Below are positions 8,095-17,153 of a stretch of 64,000 bases of DNA, piece after piece. How positions within the stretch are numbered: position 1 is the stretch's first letter; every line of letters starts with the position of its first letter. A model generated the notes under the pieces. That model was given only the letters and a program-made list of their open reading frames with translations. It was not told the DNA's origin and did no database searches. This DNA comes from JBOFSQ01 sp051651625. Its GTDB lineage: Bacteria > Planctomycetota > Planctomycetia > Pirellulales > Thermoguttaceae. The DNA lies in NCBI GenBank assembly GCA_051651625.1, contig JBOFSQ010000065.1, positions 186,001-250,000 on the forward strand. Reading direction: 5' to 3'. The translations under genes and the position numbers were made by a program.

Positions 8095-10398
8095 ATGCGC
8101 GTGCTCGTCTTCGCACTTCTGTTTCTTGCGATACTGTCGGCACGCGCGGCGGAGCCGATTGGTTCGCCGCTCCCGCTCGGTGTGCACGCTGACGCGATCC
8201 CGCCAGACGACTTTCCGTCGCCGGTACATGCATTCGTCTTTCGTAACTGGTCGCTCGTTCCCACCGAAAAACTTGCCGTGATTTTGCAAACCGATGTAGC
8301 GAGTGTCCGCGATGTTGCGGTCTCGATGGGACTTCCGGCAAATCCGGCGATTGAGCCGGAGATGCTGCGACGCGGCTTCATCACACTGCTCCGCCGAAAC
8401 TGGCACCTGCTCCCATATTCGCAGCTTCTTGAACTTGTCGAGATGACGAACGACGAACTCGCGTTCGCACTCCGCGACGACGATTTTCTGTTCGTCAAAC
8501 TCGGAAACACGAAACCGCGTTGCGACGTGTTGCGTTACGAACCGCCGACCGAACAGCAGCGTCTCCGCGCCGCAGAAATTAAAACGTGGTTGGCGTCGGC
8601 GTTCGGCGACGAACTTAACAAACCGCGCGAACCGCGTTTCGCATTTCTCAAACAGTGGGCGACACCCCGCGAAACTACGCAGCAATTTTCTCTTGGAAAA
8701 CCGACGCTTTCACCGCGTTACGTCTACTCTTATGCGGCGACGTTTGGCGACCCGCTTTGGGAACCGTCGCTCGAATCGTTTCCCGAAGGACTGTTCGCGC
8801 AGCTTGCGGAGGTCGGTGTCGATGGCGTTTGGATTCACTGCGTACTTCATCAGCTCGCGCCGGGCGGCGTGTTTCCCGAACTCGGCGACGGACACACGCG
8901 GCGTCTCGAAAATCTTCAAAAACTCGTCGAGCGTGCGGAGCGTTACGGTGTGCGAATCTATCTCTATCTCAACGAGCCGCGTGCGATGCCTCTCGCTTTT
9001 TTCGAGAAACATCCCGACGTGAAGGGCGTAGTCGAAGGCGACTTCGCGGCGATGTGTACCAGCGATGCAGAGAAGAAAACTTTGCGTTGGCTTGAAGAAT
9101 CGCTCGACCATCTCTTCAAAACTGTGCCGCAACTCGGCGGCGTATTCACGATCAGCGGCTCGGAGAACTTGACGTTCTGCGCGTCGCACGGAACGTGGAA
9201 AAACTGCCCGCGTTGTCAAACGAAGAGCGACGCCGAACTGATCGGCGAATTGCATACGGTGATTGAACGCGCTGTTCACCGCCGCAGTCCTGATGCGAAA
9301 GTGATTGCATGGGATTGGGGTTGGCGTGGGCATGGTCTCTCGCCCGACATCATTCGTGCACTGCCGCAGAACGTGATGTTTATGTCGGTGAGTGAGTGGT
9401 CGATTCCGATAGAGCGCGGCGGCGTTGCCAGTACGATTGGCGAGTATTCAATTTCGGCGGTCGGCCCCGGTCCGCGTGCGACGGCGCAGTGGAACGTCGC
9501 GCGTGAACACGGCCTTGCAACGGTGGCAAAGGTACAGCTAAACAACACTTGGGAACTTGCGGCGGTGCCGTTTTTGCCGGTGCTTGAACTCACCGCGCGT
9601 CACTGCAAGAATCTTTCGTCGGCGGGCGTTTCGGGGATGATGCTCGGCTGGAGTTTGGGTGGTTATCCGTCGCCGAATCACGAGGTCGCGTATCGACTCG
9701 CGCTTGCGCCGGATGCGTCTGTCGATGAAGTTCTAGGTGCGCTTGCGGAGAAGCGTTACGGCGTGGACGGAAAATCGCTTGCTCGGCGGGCGTGGAAAGA
9801 AATGAGTGCGGCGTTTGAGGAGTATCCGTATGGCGGCGGCCTCTACACGTCGCCGACGCAGATGGGCGTTGCCAATCCGCTCTATGCGAAGCCGACTGGT
9901 TACGCGCCGACGATGGTCGGTTTGCCTTATGATGGCGTCGCGTCGTGGTGTACACCGTACACGCCGGAAGTCTACGCCGCGCAGATGGACAAAGTTGCCG
10001 CAGGCTGGCAGCGCGGCAGCGAACTTTTGCAAGAGGCGATTGTAAACTCACCAGCCGAATCACGCGACGACGTTGAACTCGAACTTCGTTGTGCGCAAGC
10101 TGGAGCGATTCACTTTCGCAGTGCTGCGCGGCAGTGTCGTTTTGTGGTACTCCGCGACGTTTGGCTTGCGTTACAAGAATCGAACGCTACGAAAACTGAT
10201 CGTGCGCGAGTGGTGCGCGACGAGTGTCGCCGCATAATCCAAGACGAGATCGCCGACGCGGTGACGATGTTTCGCATCTCCAGTGCCGACGCCCGCATCG
10301 GTTTCGAGGCGTCGAACCATTATTTCTACGTCCCGCTCGACTTCGCCGAAAAAGTGGTGAACGGCGAAACACTCCTCAAGACTCTCTTCGCGGAGTGA
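8095..10398 (+). CDS. Secreted TIM-barrel, glycoside-hydrolase-like protein
   Basis: A 767-residue protein with a signal peptide (MRVLVFALLFLAILSARA-AEP). The central part resembles the (beta/alpha)8 barrel of GH20-like glycosidases: QLAEVGVDGVWIHCVLHQLA, then RAERYGVRIYLYLNEPRAMP, GVFTISGSENLTFCA and AKVIAWDWGWRGHG. A possible acidic pair is in the ISGSENL segment. A CASHGTWKNCPRC cluster (about residues 360-372) could bind metal or form disulfides. The C-terminal third is helical. The start at 8095 removes a 14-codon extension overlapping the previous gene. It is likely co-transcribed with the Gfo/Idh/MocA gene. Fold assignment is by eye; activity is unknown. Confidence 0.65.
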   Translation: MRVLVFALLFLAILSARAAEPIGSPLPLGVHADAIPPDDFPSPVHAFVFRNWSLVPTEKLAVILQTDVASVRDVAVSMGLPANPAIEPEMLRRGFITLLRRNWHLLPYSQLLELVEMTNDELAFALRDDDFLFVKLGNTKPRCDVLRYEPPTEQQRLRAAEIKTWLASAFGDELNKPREPRFAFLKQWATPRETTQQFSLGKPTLSPRYVYSYAATFGDPLWEPSLESFPEGLFAQLAEVGVDGVWIHCVLHQLAPGGVFPELGDGHTRRLENLQKLVERAERYGVRIYLYLNEPRAMPLAFFEKHPDVKGVVEGDFAAMCTSDAEKKTLRWLEESLDHLFKTVPQLGGVFTISGSENLTFCASHGTWKNCPRCQTKSDAELIGELHTVIERAVHRRSPDAKVIAWDWGWRGHGLSPDIIRALPQNVMFMSVSEWSIPIERGGVASTIGEYSISAVGPGPRATAQWNVAREHGLATVAKVQLNNTWELAAVPFLPVLELTARHCKNLSSAGVSGMMLGWSLGGYPSPNHEVAYRLALAPDASVDEVLGALAEKRYGVDGKSLARRAWKEMSAAFEEYPYGGGLYTSPTQMGVANPLYAKPTGYAPTMVGLPYDGVASWCTPYTPEVYAAQMDKVAAGWQRGSELLQEAIVNSPAESRDDVELELRCAQAGAIHFRSAARQCRFVVLRDVWLALQESNATKTDRARVVRDECRRIIQDEIADAVTMFRISSADARIGFEASNHYFYVPLDFAEKVVNGETLLKTLFAE

Positions 10399-10495
10399 GT
10401 TCGCGCCCCATTGAAACCTGCCCCCTACGATTTTCTTGTGCCGCCGCTAAAATGCCGCGTGCAATCGTGTTGGCAACGTTCACCGTAGTTCTTCA

Positions 10496-10640
10496 GGTTC
10501 GGCATAGCCGAACCCTCCAGATCGGAATAGCCGCCCCCCCAGATCGGCATAGCGAACCCTCCAGTTATCATACGCCGCAGGCGTTTGGAGGGTTCGGCTA
10601 TGCCGAACCGCTGTGCGAGTGCAAGTTTTCAAACAAGTCC
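10496..10640 (-). repeat. Repeat B copy 2 (MITE-like)
   Basis: It has the hairpin GGTTCGGCATAGCCGAACC at 10496-10514, two degraded half-hairpins interrupted by a run of seven C (10534-10540), the central CGCCGCAGGCG, a second hairpin and a right end with GTGCGAGTGCAAG ... AACAAGTCC. It ends 26 bp before the C69 peptidase start and gives that gene a spurious in-frame extension. Confidence 0.8.
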
Positions 10641-10666
10641 ATCCAGCCCCCAACTCAATTTCACAC

Positions 10667-12376
10667 ATGTCACACCACAACCATTTTTTCGTCTGCTTTT
10701 TGTCAATCGTCTTGTCAGCAACTCCGCTCGTAGCGTGTACGAATGTTCTCGTGACGCGCGGGGCGAGTGTTGACGGGAGCGTCATGATTACCTACACCGC
10801 CGACTCCGCCGGATTTTTCGGGCGTTTGCAGACGATCCCCGCTGCGGAATATCCCGAAGGTGCAACGGTCGTCGTCCCGTTTGACAACTTCGTGCCGGGG
10901 AAAAAGTCGATCCCGAATCGTCGCGCGATTCCACAAGTCGGAAAAACTTTTCACGTCATCGCCGCGTCCGGCCAGGGACTCATGAACGAACACCAACTCG
11001 TTATGGCCGAGACGACGTTCGGCGGACGAAAAGAACTCGTCGATCCGCGCGGCTCAATGAACTACGAAACACTAATGACGCTCGCTCTTCAGCGAACGAA
11101 AACCGCACGCGAAGCGATCAAACTCATGACCGAACTCGCCGAAACCTACGGCTATCACGACGAAGGCGAGTCGATCTCGGTCGGCGACACGCAAGAAGCG
11201 TGGGTGCTGGAAATCGTGGGGTGCGGAGAGGACGCAAGCAACGAGAATGGTCGCGTCTGCTGGGTTGCGATGCGCGTCCCCGACGGCGAGATTCACTGTC
11301 ACGCAAATCAGGCGCGGATTCGCACGTTCCCAAAAGACGATCCCGAAAACTGTTTCTATTCAAAAAATGTCGAGACGTTTGCAATTCGCAAAGGTTGGTA
11401 CGATCCGAAAAGTGGCGAACAATTCCGATTTGATCTCGCCTACGCCCCACCGGATGCAACGTCAAAGCGTGTCTGTGAGTCGCGTGTTTGGAGTGTCTTT
11501 CGGCGGTCGGCATTATCGAAAAATTTTTCGGCAGACTACGCACGCGGCGTCGCCGATGCTGAACCGTATCCGTGGTCGATTCGTCCCGACAAAAAACTTT
11601 CGCTCTCCGACGTGATGGCACTGATGCGCGATCACTACCAAGACACGCCTTACGATATGACGCAAGGGATCGACGCTGGCCCGTACAAACTGCCGCGCCG
11701 GTGGCGTCCGCTGACGTGGAAACTCAAGGACGAGAACGCCGTTACAGAAACGATTGACGCGAGCGAGGCCGACGAAAAGAACACACGCAGTTTTGCGTGG
11801 GAGCGTCCGATCTCGACGGCGCAGACGGCGTATTCGTTTGTCTCGCAGTCGCGGAGTTGGCTTCCAGACGCGGTTGGCGGCTGTCTTTGGTACGGCGTTG
11901 ACGACACGTTTTTGACGTGCTATTTTCCGGTCTACTGTCAGAACACGAAACTTCCGGTGGCGTTCACGGTCGATGCGCAGGACGAGTTTTCGTGGCAGTC
12001 GGCGTGGTGGATTTTCAATCTCGTCTCGAACTACGCGAACCTAAACTTCGCCGCGATCACGCCACACATCATCGAGACGCAGCGACAACTTGAGACCGAG
12101 TTCATCGAGTCGCGGAGTGCTATCGAGACCGAAGCCGCTCGTGCAGACGACGCATCAGTATTTCTGACCGCCGACACAATTTCTTGCGGCGACCGCGTGA
12201 TGACGCAGTGGCAACGTCTCGCCGTCGAGATTTTCACGACGTTCAACGACGGCTACATCCGCCGCGCCGATCCAGAAACCGGCGGTTACAAGTACGACGG
12301 TTTTTCGTACCCCGAACCGTGGCTCCGCCGCATCGCCACCGAACGCGGCAACGATTTGCAGATACCGCCAAAGTAG
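10667..12376 (+). CDS. Secreted C69 family dipeptidase-like protein
   Basis: A 569-residue N-terminal-nucleophile peptidase of family C69. A leader (FFVCFLSIVLSATPLVA) ends at Cys24, and the mature protein would begin CTNVLVTRGASVDGSVM, the conserved start in which Cys is the nucleophile after leader removal. Other family-like segments are DPRGSMNYE, GYHDEGESISVGDTQEAWVLE and WSIRPDKKLSLSDVMALMRDHY. Members cleave dipeptides; this one should act outside the cytoplasm. The lipobox-like LVAC could alternatively direct lipidation, which would block the nucleophile, so lipidation is less likely. The ATG at 10667 is used because the preceding 18 codons are repeat B sequence. Confidence 0.84.
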   Translation: MSHHNHFFVCFLSIVLSATPLVACTNVLVTRGASVDGSVMITYTADSAGFFGRLQTIPAAEYPEGATVVVPFDNFVPGKKSIPNRRAIPQVGKTFHVIAASGQGLMNEHQLVMAETTFGGRKELVDPRGSMNYETLMTLALQRTKTAREAIKLMTELAETYGYHDEGESISVGDTQEAWVLEIVGCGEDASNENGRVCWVAMRVPDGEIHCHANQARIRTFPKDDPENCFYSKNVETFAIRKGWYDPKSGEQFRFDLAYAPPDATSKRVCESRVWSVFRRSALSKNFSADYARGVADAEPYPWSIRPDKKLSLSDVMALMRDHYQDTPYDMTQGIDAGPYKLPRRWRPLTWKLKDENAVTETIDASEADEKNTRSFAWERPISTAQTAYSFVSQSRSWLPDAVGGCLWYGVDDTFLTCYFPVYCQNTKLPVAFTVDAQDEFSWQSAWWIFNLVSNYANLNFAAITPHIIETQRQLETEFIESRSAIETEAARADDASVFLTADTISCGDRVMTQWQRLAVEIFTTFNDGYIRRADPETGGYKYDGFSYPEPWLRRIATERGNDLQIPPK

Positions 12377-12398
12377 AGAACTGATTTATCCGCTTGCG

Positions 12399-12457
12399 AA
12401 TCAGAACACGAAGCGTAAGCGAGTGCCAAATCAGAGCGGGAAGCGTAAGCGAGTACA
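12399..12457 (+). repeat. Repeat C copies 1-2
   Basis: Two tandem units of the pattern AATCAGAACACGAAGCG + TAAGCGAGTG, the second with the AGCGGG variant. They lie 37 bp upstream of the acetyltransferase start, directly after the C69 gene. Confidence 0.85.
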
Positions 12458-12493
12458 CGAACCAGTCTATTCACGTTTCAGAAAGTCAAGAAA

Positions 12494-13075
12494 ATGCAAA
12501 CCGAAAAAGACAAAATGCTTGCCGGTGAACTGTACGACTGTGGTGACGAGGAGCTGATGCGGCTTTGGTACGCAGGGAAAGACCTCGTGCAAGAGTACAA
12601 CGCCCTCAAGTATGGCGACCGAAAACGGCAGCGTGAGATACTCGATGAGTTGTTGGGAAGTCGCGGCGAAAACACGCAAATCACCGCACCGTTTTATTGC
12701 GACTACGGATGCTTCATTCATCTGGGGAACAATTGCGAAATCAATATGTGTTGCGTATTTCTCGATTGCAACCACATCACCATCGGAGACAACGCCCTGA
12801 TTGCGCCGAACGTGCAGATTTACACAGTCTTTCACCCGATAAAAGCAAGTGAGCGAATCAACATCACTCGCGGCGATGCGTTTCCGTTTGCCGTGAGCCG
12901 TACTGCGCCGGTGACTATCGGCAAGAACGTATGGATCGGCGGCGGCAGCATCATTATGCCCGGCGTAACGATTGGCGATAACGTCACCATCGGCGCAGGG
13001 AGCGTGGTCACAAAGTCGCTCCCAAGCGACGTACTCGCTTACGGAAACCCGTGCCGCATCGCCAAAACGGTGTGA
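12494..13075 (+). CDS. maa: Sugar O-acetyltransferase (maltose acetyltransferase type)
   Basis: A 193-residue left-handed beta-helix acetyltransferase. The N-terminal Maa/NodL helical cap is present (EKDKMLAGELYDCGDEEL). Hexapeptide repeats run from about residue 65 (CFIHLGNNCEINMCCVFLD). The catalytic histidine region is FHPIKASER, and the acetyl-CoA loop is VWIGGGSIIMPGVTIGDNVTIGAGSVV. These enzymes transfer acetyl from acetyl-CoA to maltose, glucose or other acceptors in the cytoplasm; the acceptor cannot be read from sequence. Length is normal for the family. There are no clear operon partners. Confidence 0.88.
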   Translation: MQTEKDKMLAGELYDCGDEELMRLWYAGKDLVQEYNALKYGDRKRQREILDELLGSRGENTQITAPFYCDYGCFIHLGNNCEINMCCVFLDCNHITIGDNALIAPNVQIYTVFHPIKASERINITRGDAFPFAVSRTAPVTIGKNVWIGGGSIIMPGVTIGDNVTIGAGSVVTKSLPSDVLAYGNPCRIAKTV

Positions 13076-13089
13076 AAATGTTCTGTACG

Positions 13090-13270
13090 TTTCCGCTATG
13101 CAAACAATGGCAGGCGCAAGTGGCGCGGTATTCCCGCCGCAATGACGCTGTTTGGAGTCAACCGGTCGTTTTGCGTCATTGCGCGAGTACGCTTCATTCC
13201 GCCTGCCAATGACGTTGCATTAAAAAGCCATTGGGGCAACCGTTGCGAGTCGCCCCAAGACTTCAGAGAG
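13090..13270. other. Intergenic inverted repeats between convergent genes
   Basis: Imperfect nested arms (CAATGGCAGGCG near 13107 versus CGCCTGCCAATG near 13200; GCAATGACGC near 13140 versus GCGTCATTGCG near 13177) surround a centre near 13158. A separate TTGGGGC...GCCCCAA stem (about 13234-13261) could serve as a two-way terminator, although no T-run follows. No gene is visible. Confidence 0.45.
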
Positions 13271-13298
13271 AAATGAAACCGTCAACCGTCACGCGCGA

Positions 13299-14168
13299 CT
13301 AAAACGCCGCCTTCGCACCGAAGACGAAACCCTGAATGATCGCGCCATCATCGGAGGAGCTAGCACCACGGTTGTGACCTCTGGCGATACCTTCGATCTT
13401 CGTCACGTCGTAACCGACGAACGCTTTGGTGCGCTTCGTGAGTTTGTAAGTGAGATTGATGCCACCAGCAGCAACCCACGCTCCACAGTTGTTGCCGCGC
13501 GGAAACGTAAGCTCACCTGCCGCTTCTGTAAGTGTGTTCGCGTAAACGCCCAGTTTGCCGTAGGTTTCGATCCCCACGCGGCTGAAGTCACGCGACCACT
13601 TTCCGCCAACGTGCAAACCCGCCAAGTCGTTGGCAGTCCAAGAATTAACAGCCCCATTCTGTTCTTGGCGTTCCGTGAAGTTGGCGTACCCAACACCGAC
13701 GAGCACTTTGAGGTTCGGATTCCGGTCAAGCGTTTTGACGAAGTTCACGTCCACCGCGTTGTAGTTTACCAAAATGTGCCTGTTAAAACCACCAACCCAC
13801 GCTGCCGATGTGGAGAGGTTGTTGTAGAGTCCGGTGTAACCGAGTTCGACGGCGTTCTTTCCGCGTTGGACGCCAATCGTCGCCTTCACGCCCGCCGCCA
13901 TCGTGAACCCCAAACGACCTTCACCGTCGTCGGTAACAACATTTCCTGTGAACCCGTGATCGACGTTACCGACCATCGCAGCGGCATCGGCGTAAACTTT
14001 GAGTTTGCTACGTTTTGGTTTCGTACAAATGTCATCGCACGGATTGCACGCCGCAACATCGCCACATGGGTCACAGGCGGCAACATCACACGGGTCGCAC
14101 GGTGCAGCCATAACGGCTCCGCTCACGAGAGCGGCGGCAGCGAAACTGCCCAAAATTGTCTTCGTCAT
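13299..14168 (-). CDS. Cys-rich-leader outer-membrane or surface beta-barrel protein
   Basis: A 289-residue protein with a signal peptide (MTKTILGSFAAAALVSGAVMA). The mature N-terminus has three repeats of a CxPC motif (CDPC, CDPC, CNPC) separated by DVAA/GDVAA spacers, seven cysteines within about 25 residues. A barrel-like body of alternating strands follows (LGFTMAAGVKATIG, LKVLVGVGYANFTE, INLTYKLTKRTKAFVGYDV) and ends in ...GAKAAF, as porin-like proteins do. AAGGAGA lies 8 bp before the start. Function unknown. The cysteine cluster may crosslink the protein to the envelope, but that is inference. Confidence 0.65.
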   Translation of the reverse strand: MTKTILGSFAAAALVSGAVMAAPCDPCDVAACDPCGDVAACNPCDDICTKPKRSKLKVYADAAAMVGNVDHGFTGNVVTDDGEGRLGFTMAAGVKATIGVQRGKNAVELGYTGLYNNLSTSAAWVGGFNRHILVNYNAVDVNFVKTLDRNPNLKVLVGVGYANFTERQEQNGAVNSWTANDLAGLHVGGKWSRDFSRVGIETYGKLGVYANTLTEAAGELTFPRGNNCGAWVAAGGINLTYKLTKRTKAFVGYDVTKIEGIARGHNRGASSSDDGAIIQGFVFGAKAAF

Positions 14169-14410
14169 CGCAATTCTCCTTTTTTCAAAATCTCACATCA
14201 GCCGCAGAGTACGGCTCACCACCAAAGCAAGCCCGCGCGTCAGCGCATTCATCGTCGAACCCCGTTTGCGACTCCCCTTATTTTCCCTATCTCCAAAAAG
14301 CTGCCCTCCCTCCCCCATTTTGACATTGCGCCAGCCATTGCGGCACCGACGAACAAGGTTAGAATACGCACCCGTTAACTGCATCACGTCACAAAGTTGG
14401 CATTCGGAAA

Positions 14411-14480
14411 TTTACCACGGAGACACGGAGGGCACGGAGAGGATTTGTCTTCTCTGTGCTCTCCGTGTCTCCGTGGTAAA
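14411..14480. repeat. Long hairpin (CCACGGAGACACGGAG type)
   Basis: A near-perfect 70-bp inverted repeat starts TTTACCACGGAGACACGG and returns as CCGTGTCTCCGTGGTAAA, with a short loop near 14445. It is the only organised feature in the 417-bp gap 14169-14585. Hairpins with these words recur in other environmental genomes by my recollection. No gene is seen in the rest of the gap. Confidence 0.75.
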
Positions 14481-14585
14481 ATCAAACGAAAAAACAGCGA
14501 ACGGTTACGAAGGTCAATTCGGCAACTTTGTACTAGTGGCCAGTGATCAGAACGTCTTCCTCCCATTTTTCAGAAAGCACCAGCA

Positions 14586-16130
14586 ATGAAAACTTTTGTC
14601 AGATGTGCTATCGTGTTTGCTACGGTTTCTTTGTTCGTTCAGTCGGTACTGTCGGAACAAGGCATGAGTAAGGTTGTGCGTTACAGCGAGTATGGTGCGG
14701 TGGGGGATGGTGTCGCCGACGACTTTGATACCATCATCAAAACGCATGCCGCCGCGAATGAAGCAGGACTGAAAGTTTGCGCCGACGCCGGTGCGACGTA
14801 CTACATCGGAAGCGCAAACAAGACCGCGCAGATACAGACCGATACCGATTGGGGGAACGCAAAGTTCGTCATCGACGATACGAAAGTCGAAAACCGAAAC
14901 AGCAACGTCTTTTGCATTTCGTCAAAACTTCAGCCCGTCAAAATAACGACTGTCAAAACACTCGAAAAGAATCAGGCGAAGATCGATCTGTCACTTCCGC
15001 ACGACTCGTTTGTTATTGTTACCGACAACGCGACCAAGCGTTACATCCGCATGGGGCTGAATAAAAATGAAGGCACCGCTCAAACCGACATTTTTGTCGC
15101 TTACAAAAACGGCGATGTTGACAAGCAAACTCCGATCATCTGGGGATTCAGCAACATCACCTCGATGATCGCTTACCCCATCGACGCGGAAACGCTCACC
15201 GTCAGCGGCGGGCATTTCACGACTATCGCCAATCAAGAAGAGTCGAAGTACAGCTACTATTCGCGTGGGATTAGTATCGTGCGTTCAAACGTGGTTGTCG
15301 ATGGCGTTTGCCATATTGTCACGGGCGAACTTACTCGCGGTGCGCCGTATAACGGGTTCATTTCGATCTCGACTTGTACAGACGTAACGATCCAAAACTG
15401 TCAACTATCGGGACACAAAACGTACATGACTATCGGCAGCGCGGGCGAACCGGTTACGATGGGGACTTACGACATCGCTGTCAACAAGGCGAACGATGTT
15501 ACGTTCAAAAACTGTAAACAAGTCAACGACATACACGACACGAAATTGTGGGGGATTTTCGGCTCGAACTTTTCAAAGAATATCACGTTTGACACGGTGG
15601 AGTTTTCGCGTTTCGATGCGCACATGGGCGTGACGAACGCGACGATCAAAAACTCGATTCTCGGACATCAGGGGATCAACCTCATCGGGCACGGCGTATT
15701 TCGTGTTGAGAATACGCAAGTCAACGGCTGGAACTTCATTTCGTTTCGCGGCGACTATGGCAGCACGTTTGACGGCGAGATCATCATTCGTTACTGTACA
15801 TATACTCCGCGTCACGGCGGACAGGCCGACGCGGTATTATTTGGCGGCGGAAATTCGGGGCAACACGACTTCGGTTATCCCTGCTCTATGCCGAGCAAGA
15901 TAACGATTGACGGCCTCGTCATCGACGACAGCAATCCGCCCAAAAACTACACCGGCCCCAAAATCTTCGCCACGTTCAGTGCCAAAACAAACGAGGCGTA
16001 TGTAGAAAAGTATCCATACGCGATCACACGCGAACTTGAGATACAAAACCTGACCACCAAAAGCGGTAAACCATACATCATCAGCAACAACCCGTTTTTG
16101 TTCCGCAATGTGAAGATAACGGAAAAGTAG
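14586..16130 (+). CDS. Secreted right-handed beta-helix protein
   Basis: A 514-residue protein with a signal peptide (MKTFVRCAIVFATVSLFVQS). The N-terminus carries the pectate-lyase-superfamily opening VVRYSEYGAVGDGVADDFD (about residues 30-48). Beta-helix coil repeats follow (VTIQNCQLSGHKTYM, VTFKNCKQVND, ITFDTVEFSRFDAHMGVTNATIKNSIL). Such proteins bind or cleave polysaccharides, or act as spike proteins; no catalytic residues can be assigned by eye. The TAG stop (16128-16130) coincides with the left end of repeat B copy 3. Confidence 0.75.
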   Translation: MKTFVRCAIVFATVSLFVQSVLSEQGMSKVVRYSEYGAVGDGVADDFDTIIKTHAAANEAGLKVCADAGATYYIGSANKTAQIQTDTDWGNAKFVIDDTKVENRNSNVFCISSKLQPVKITTVKTLEKNQAKIDLSLPHDSFVIVTDNATKRYIRMGLNKNEGTAQTDIFVAYKNGDVDKQTPIIWGFSNITSMIAYPIDAETLTVSGGHFTTIANQEESKYSYYSRGISIVRSNVVVDGVCHIVTGELTRGAPYNGFISISTCTDVTIQNCQLSGHKTYMTIGSAGEPVTMGTYDIAVNKANDVTFKNCKQVNDIHDTKLWGIFGSNFSKNITFDTVEFSRFDAHMGVTNATIKNSILGHQGINLIGHGVFRVENTQVNGWNFISFRGDYGSTFDGEIIIRYCTYTPRHGGQADAVLFGGGNSGQHDFGYPCSMPSKITIDGLVIDDSNPPKNYTGPKIFATFSAKTNEAYVEKYPYAITRELEIQNLTTKSGKPYIISNNPFLFRNVKITEK

Positions 16131-16273
16131 ACCAGTTCGGAAACCTGCACCCGCACAGCGGTTCGGCATAGCCGAACCCTCCAAACGCCTACGGCGTCGA
16201 TAACTGGAGGGTTCGGCTATGCCGAACCGCTGAACTACCAAATCACTCCAACTTCATGTTTCCGAACAAGCCC
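16129..16273 (+). repeat. Repeat B copy 3 (MITE-like), full length
   Basis: The left end AGACCAGTTCGGAAAC and right end GTTTCCGAACAAGCCC are inverted. Inside are two GGTTCGGCATAGCCGAACC-type hairpins around CGCCTACGGCG. Its first bases form part of the TAG stop of the beta-helix gene, and it ends 17 bp before the pseudopilin start. Confidence 0.85.
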
Positions 16274-16289
16274 AGTGATTGGACGCCAC

Positions 16290-17153
16290 ATGAAACGTTC
16301 GGCCTACACGCTCATCGAACTGCTGATTTCGTCGGCGTTGATCTTGCTGCTTCTGACGTTGATGTGGGGGATCGTCTCGACGATTGAGGTTGGCCAGTCG
16401 CGTGGGGCGCAGATGGTTTCGCGTTCGTCGTCGGCGCGTGAGTTTGCGAAGCAGTTTACCGCCGACATTGCCGCAGCGATTCAAGACACCCGCAGTGCCA
16501 GCGGACGTTCGCAGCCAAGTGGCGACGACGACGTGCGCCGCTTCGGACTCTTCGGCGAAAGTAACTCGCTACGACTCGATGTCTTCCGCGCTTGCCCCAT
16601 CGTCGTCGAACAGATCGACGTCGAAGAGAATCGTCTCGAAGCTATGGGGGCCGATGTTGTTAAAACTCCAAAACTGCCGGAACTGAAAACGGTTGTGTAT
16701 GAAGCGAGTACGGTTCCGGGCGGCGGAATAACGCGGAGTGAGTGGGACTATCACTTGTCGCTCCGCACGGGCGAGGCGTCGTTTAAGACGCAGTTCCGAG
16801 AGGCGGTTGCGTTTAGTTTTCGTTATTTTGACGGCTCAACTTGGCGCGATACTTGGGACAGCATCGCTTCCGAAAGTTTGCCGACCGCCGTCGAAGCGAC
16901 GATAACTTGGCAACTTCCAAAAACGTCAAACACCAGCACACAACACATCGTCGCGTATCTCCCCGCATCGTCGCTTCAGGGACACGAAGACTTCGTTCGC
17001 GCACGTCCACCAGCACCGCCCGCACCACCGCCATCAATTTCGCTTACGGATGTTACGTTACCGCCGCCGCCCGCATTTCCTTCACCGCCGCAAACTACCG
17101 AACCAAAACCACCAAGCTACGAACGCCGCTGGATGCGCGGCGCGATGCAATGA
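16290..17153 (+). CDS. Prepilin-like protein (PulJ/GspJ type)
   Basis: A 287-residue protein with a class III prepilin leader, KRSAYTLIELLISSALILL: short basic leader, Glu at +5 and a long hydrophobic helix. The residue before the cleavage point is Ala rather than the usual Gly, and +1 is Tyr rather than Phe, which could weaken processing. The globular part has GspJ-like length and features (SSSAREFAKQFTADIAAAIQD, FRYFDGSTW). The C-terminal 45 residues are strikingly proline-rich. No other secretion or pilus genes are near. The stop overlaps the methyltransferase start (ATGA at 17150-17153). The start at 16290 omits five repeat-adjacent codons. Confidence 0.78.
   Translation: MKRSAYTLIELLISSALILLLLTLMWGIVSTIEVGQSRGAQMVSRSSSAREFAKQFTADIAAAIQDTRSASGRSQPSGDDDVRRFGLFGESNSLRLDVFRACPIVVEQIDVEENRLEAMGADVVKTPKLPELKTVVYEASTVPGGGITRSEWDYHLSLRTGEASFKTQFREAVAFSFRYFDGSTWRDTWDSIASESLPTAVEATITWQLPKTSNTSTQHIVAYLPASSLQGHEDFVRARPPAPPAPPPSISLTDVTLPPPPAFPSPPQTTEPKPPSYERRWMRGAMQ

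Noticed and set aside
13374..14378. 334-codon plus-strand reading frame
   Set aside because: It is antisense to the Cys-rich surface protein, which has a signal peptide and a ribosome site; the plus-strand translation is compositionally odd with no motif.
16841..17149. 103-codon upstream extension of the methyltransferase
   Set aside because: It is antiphase reading of the pseudopilin gene, and the ATGA overlap gives a clear start at 17150.
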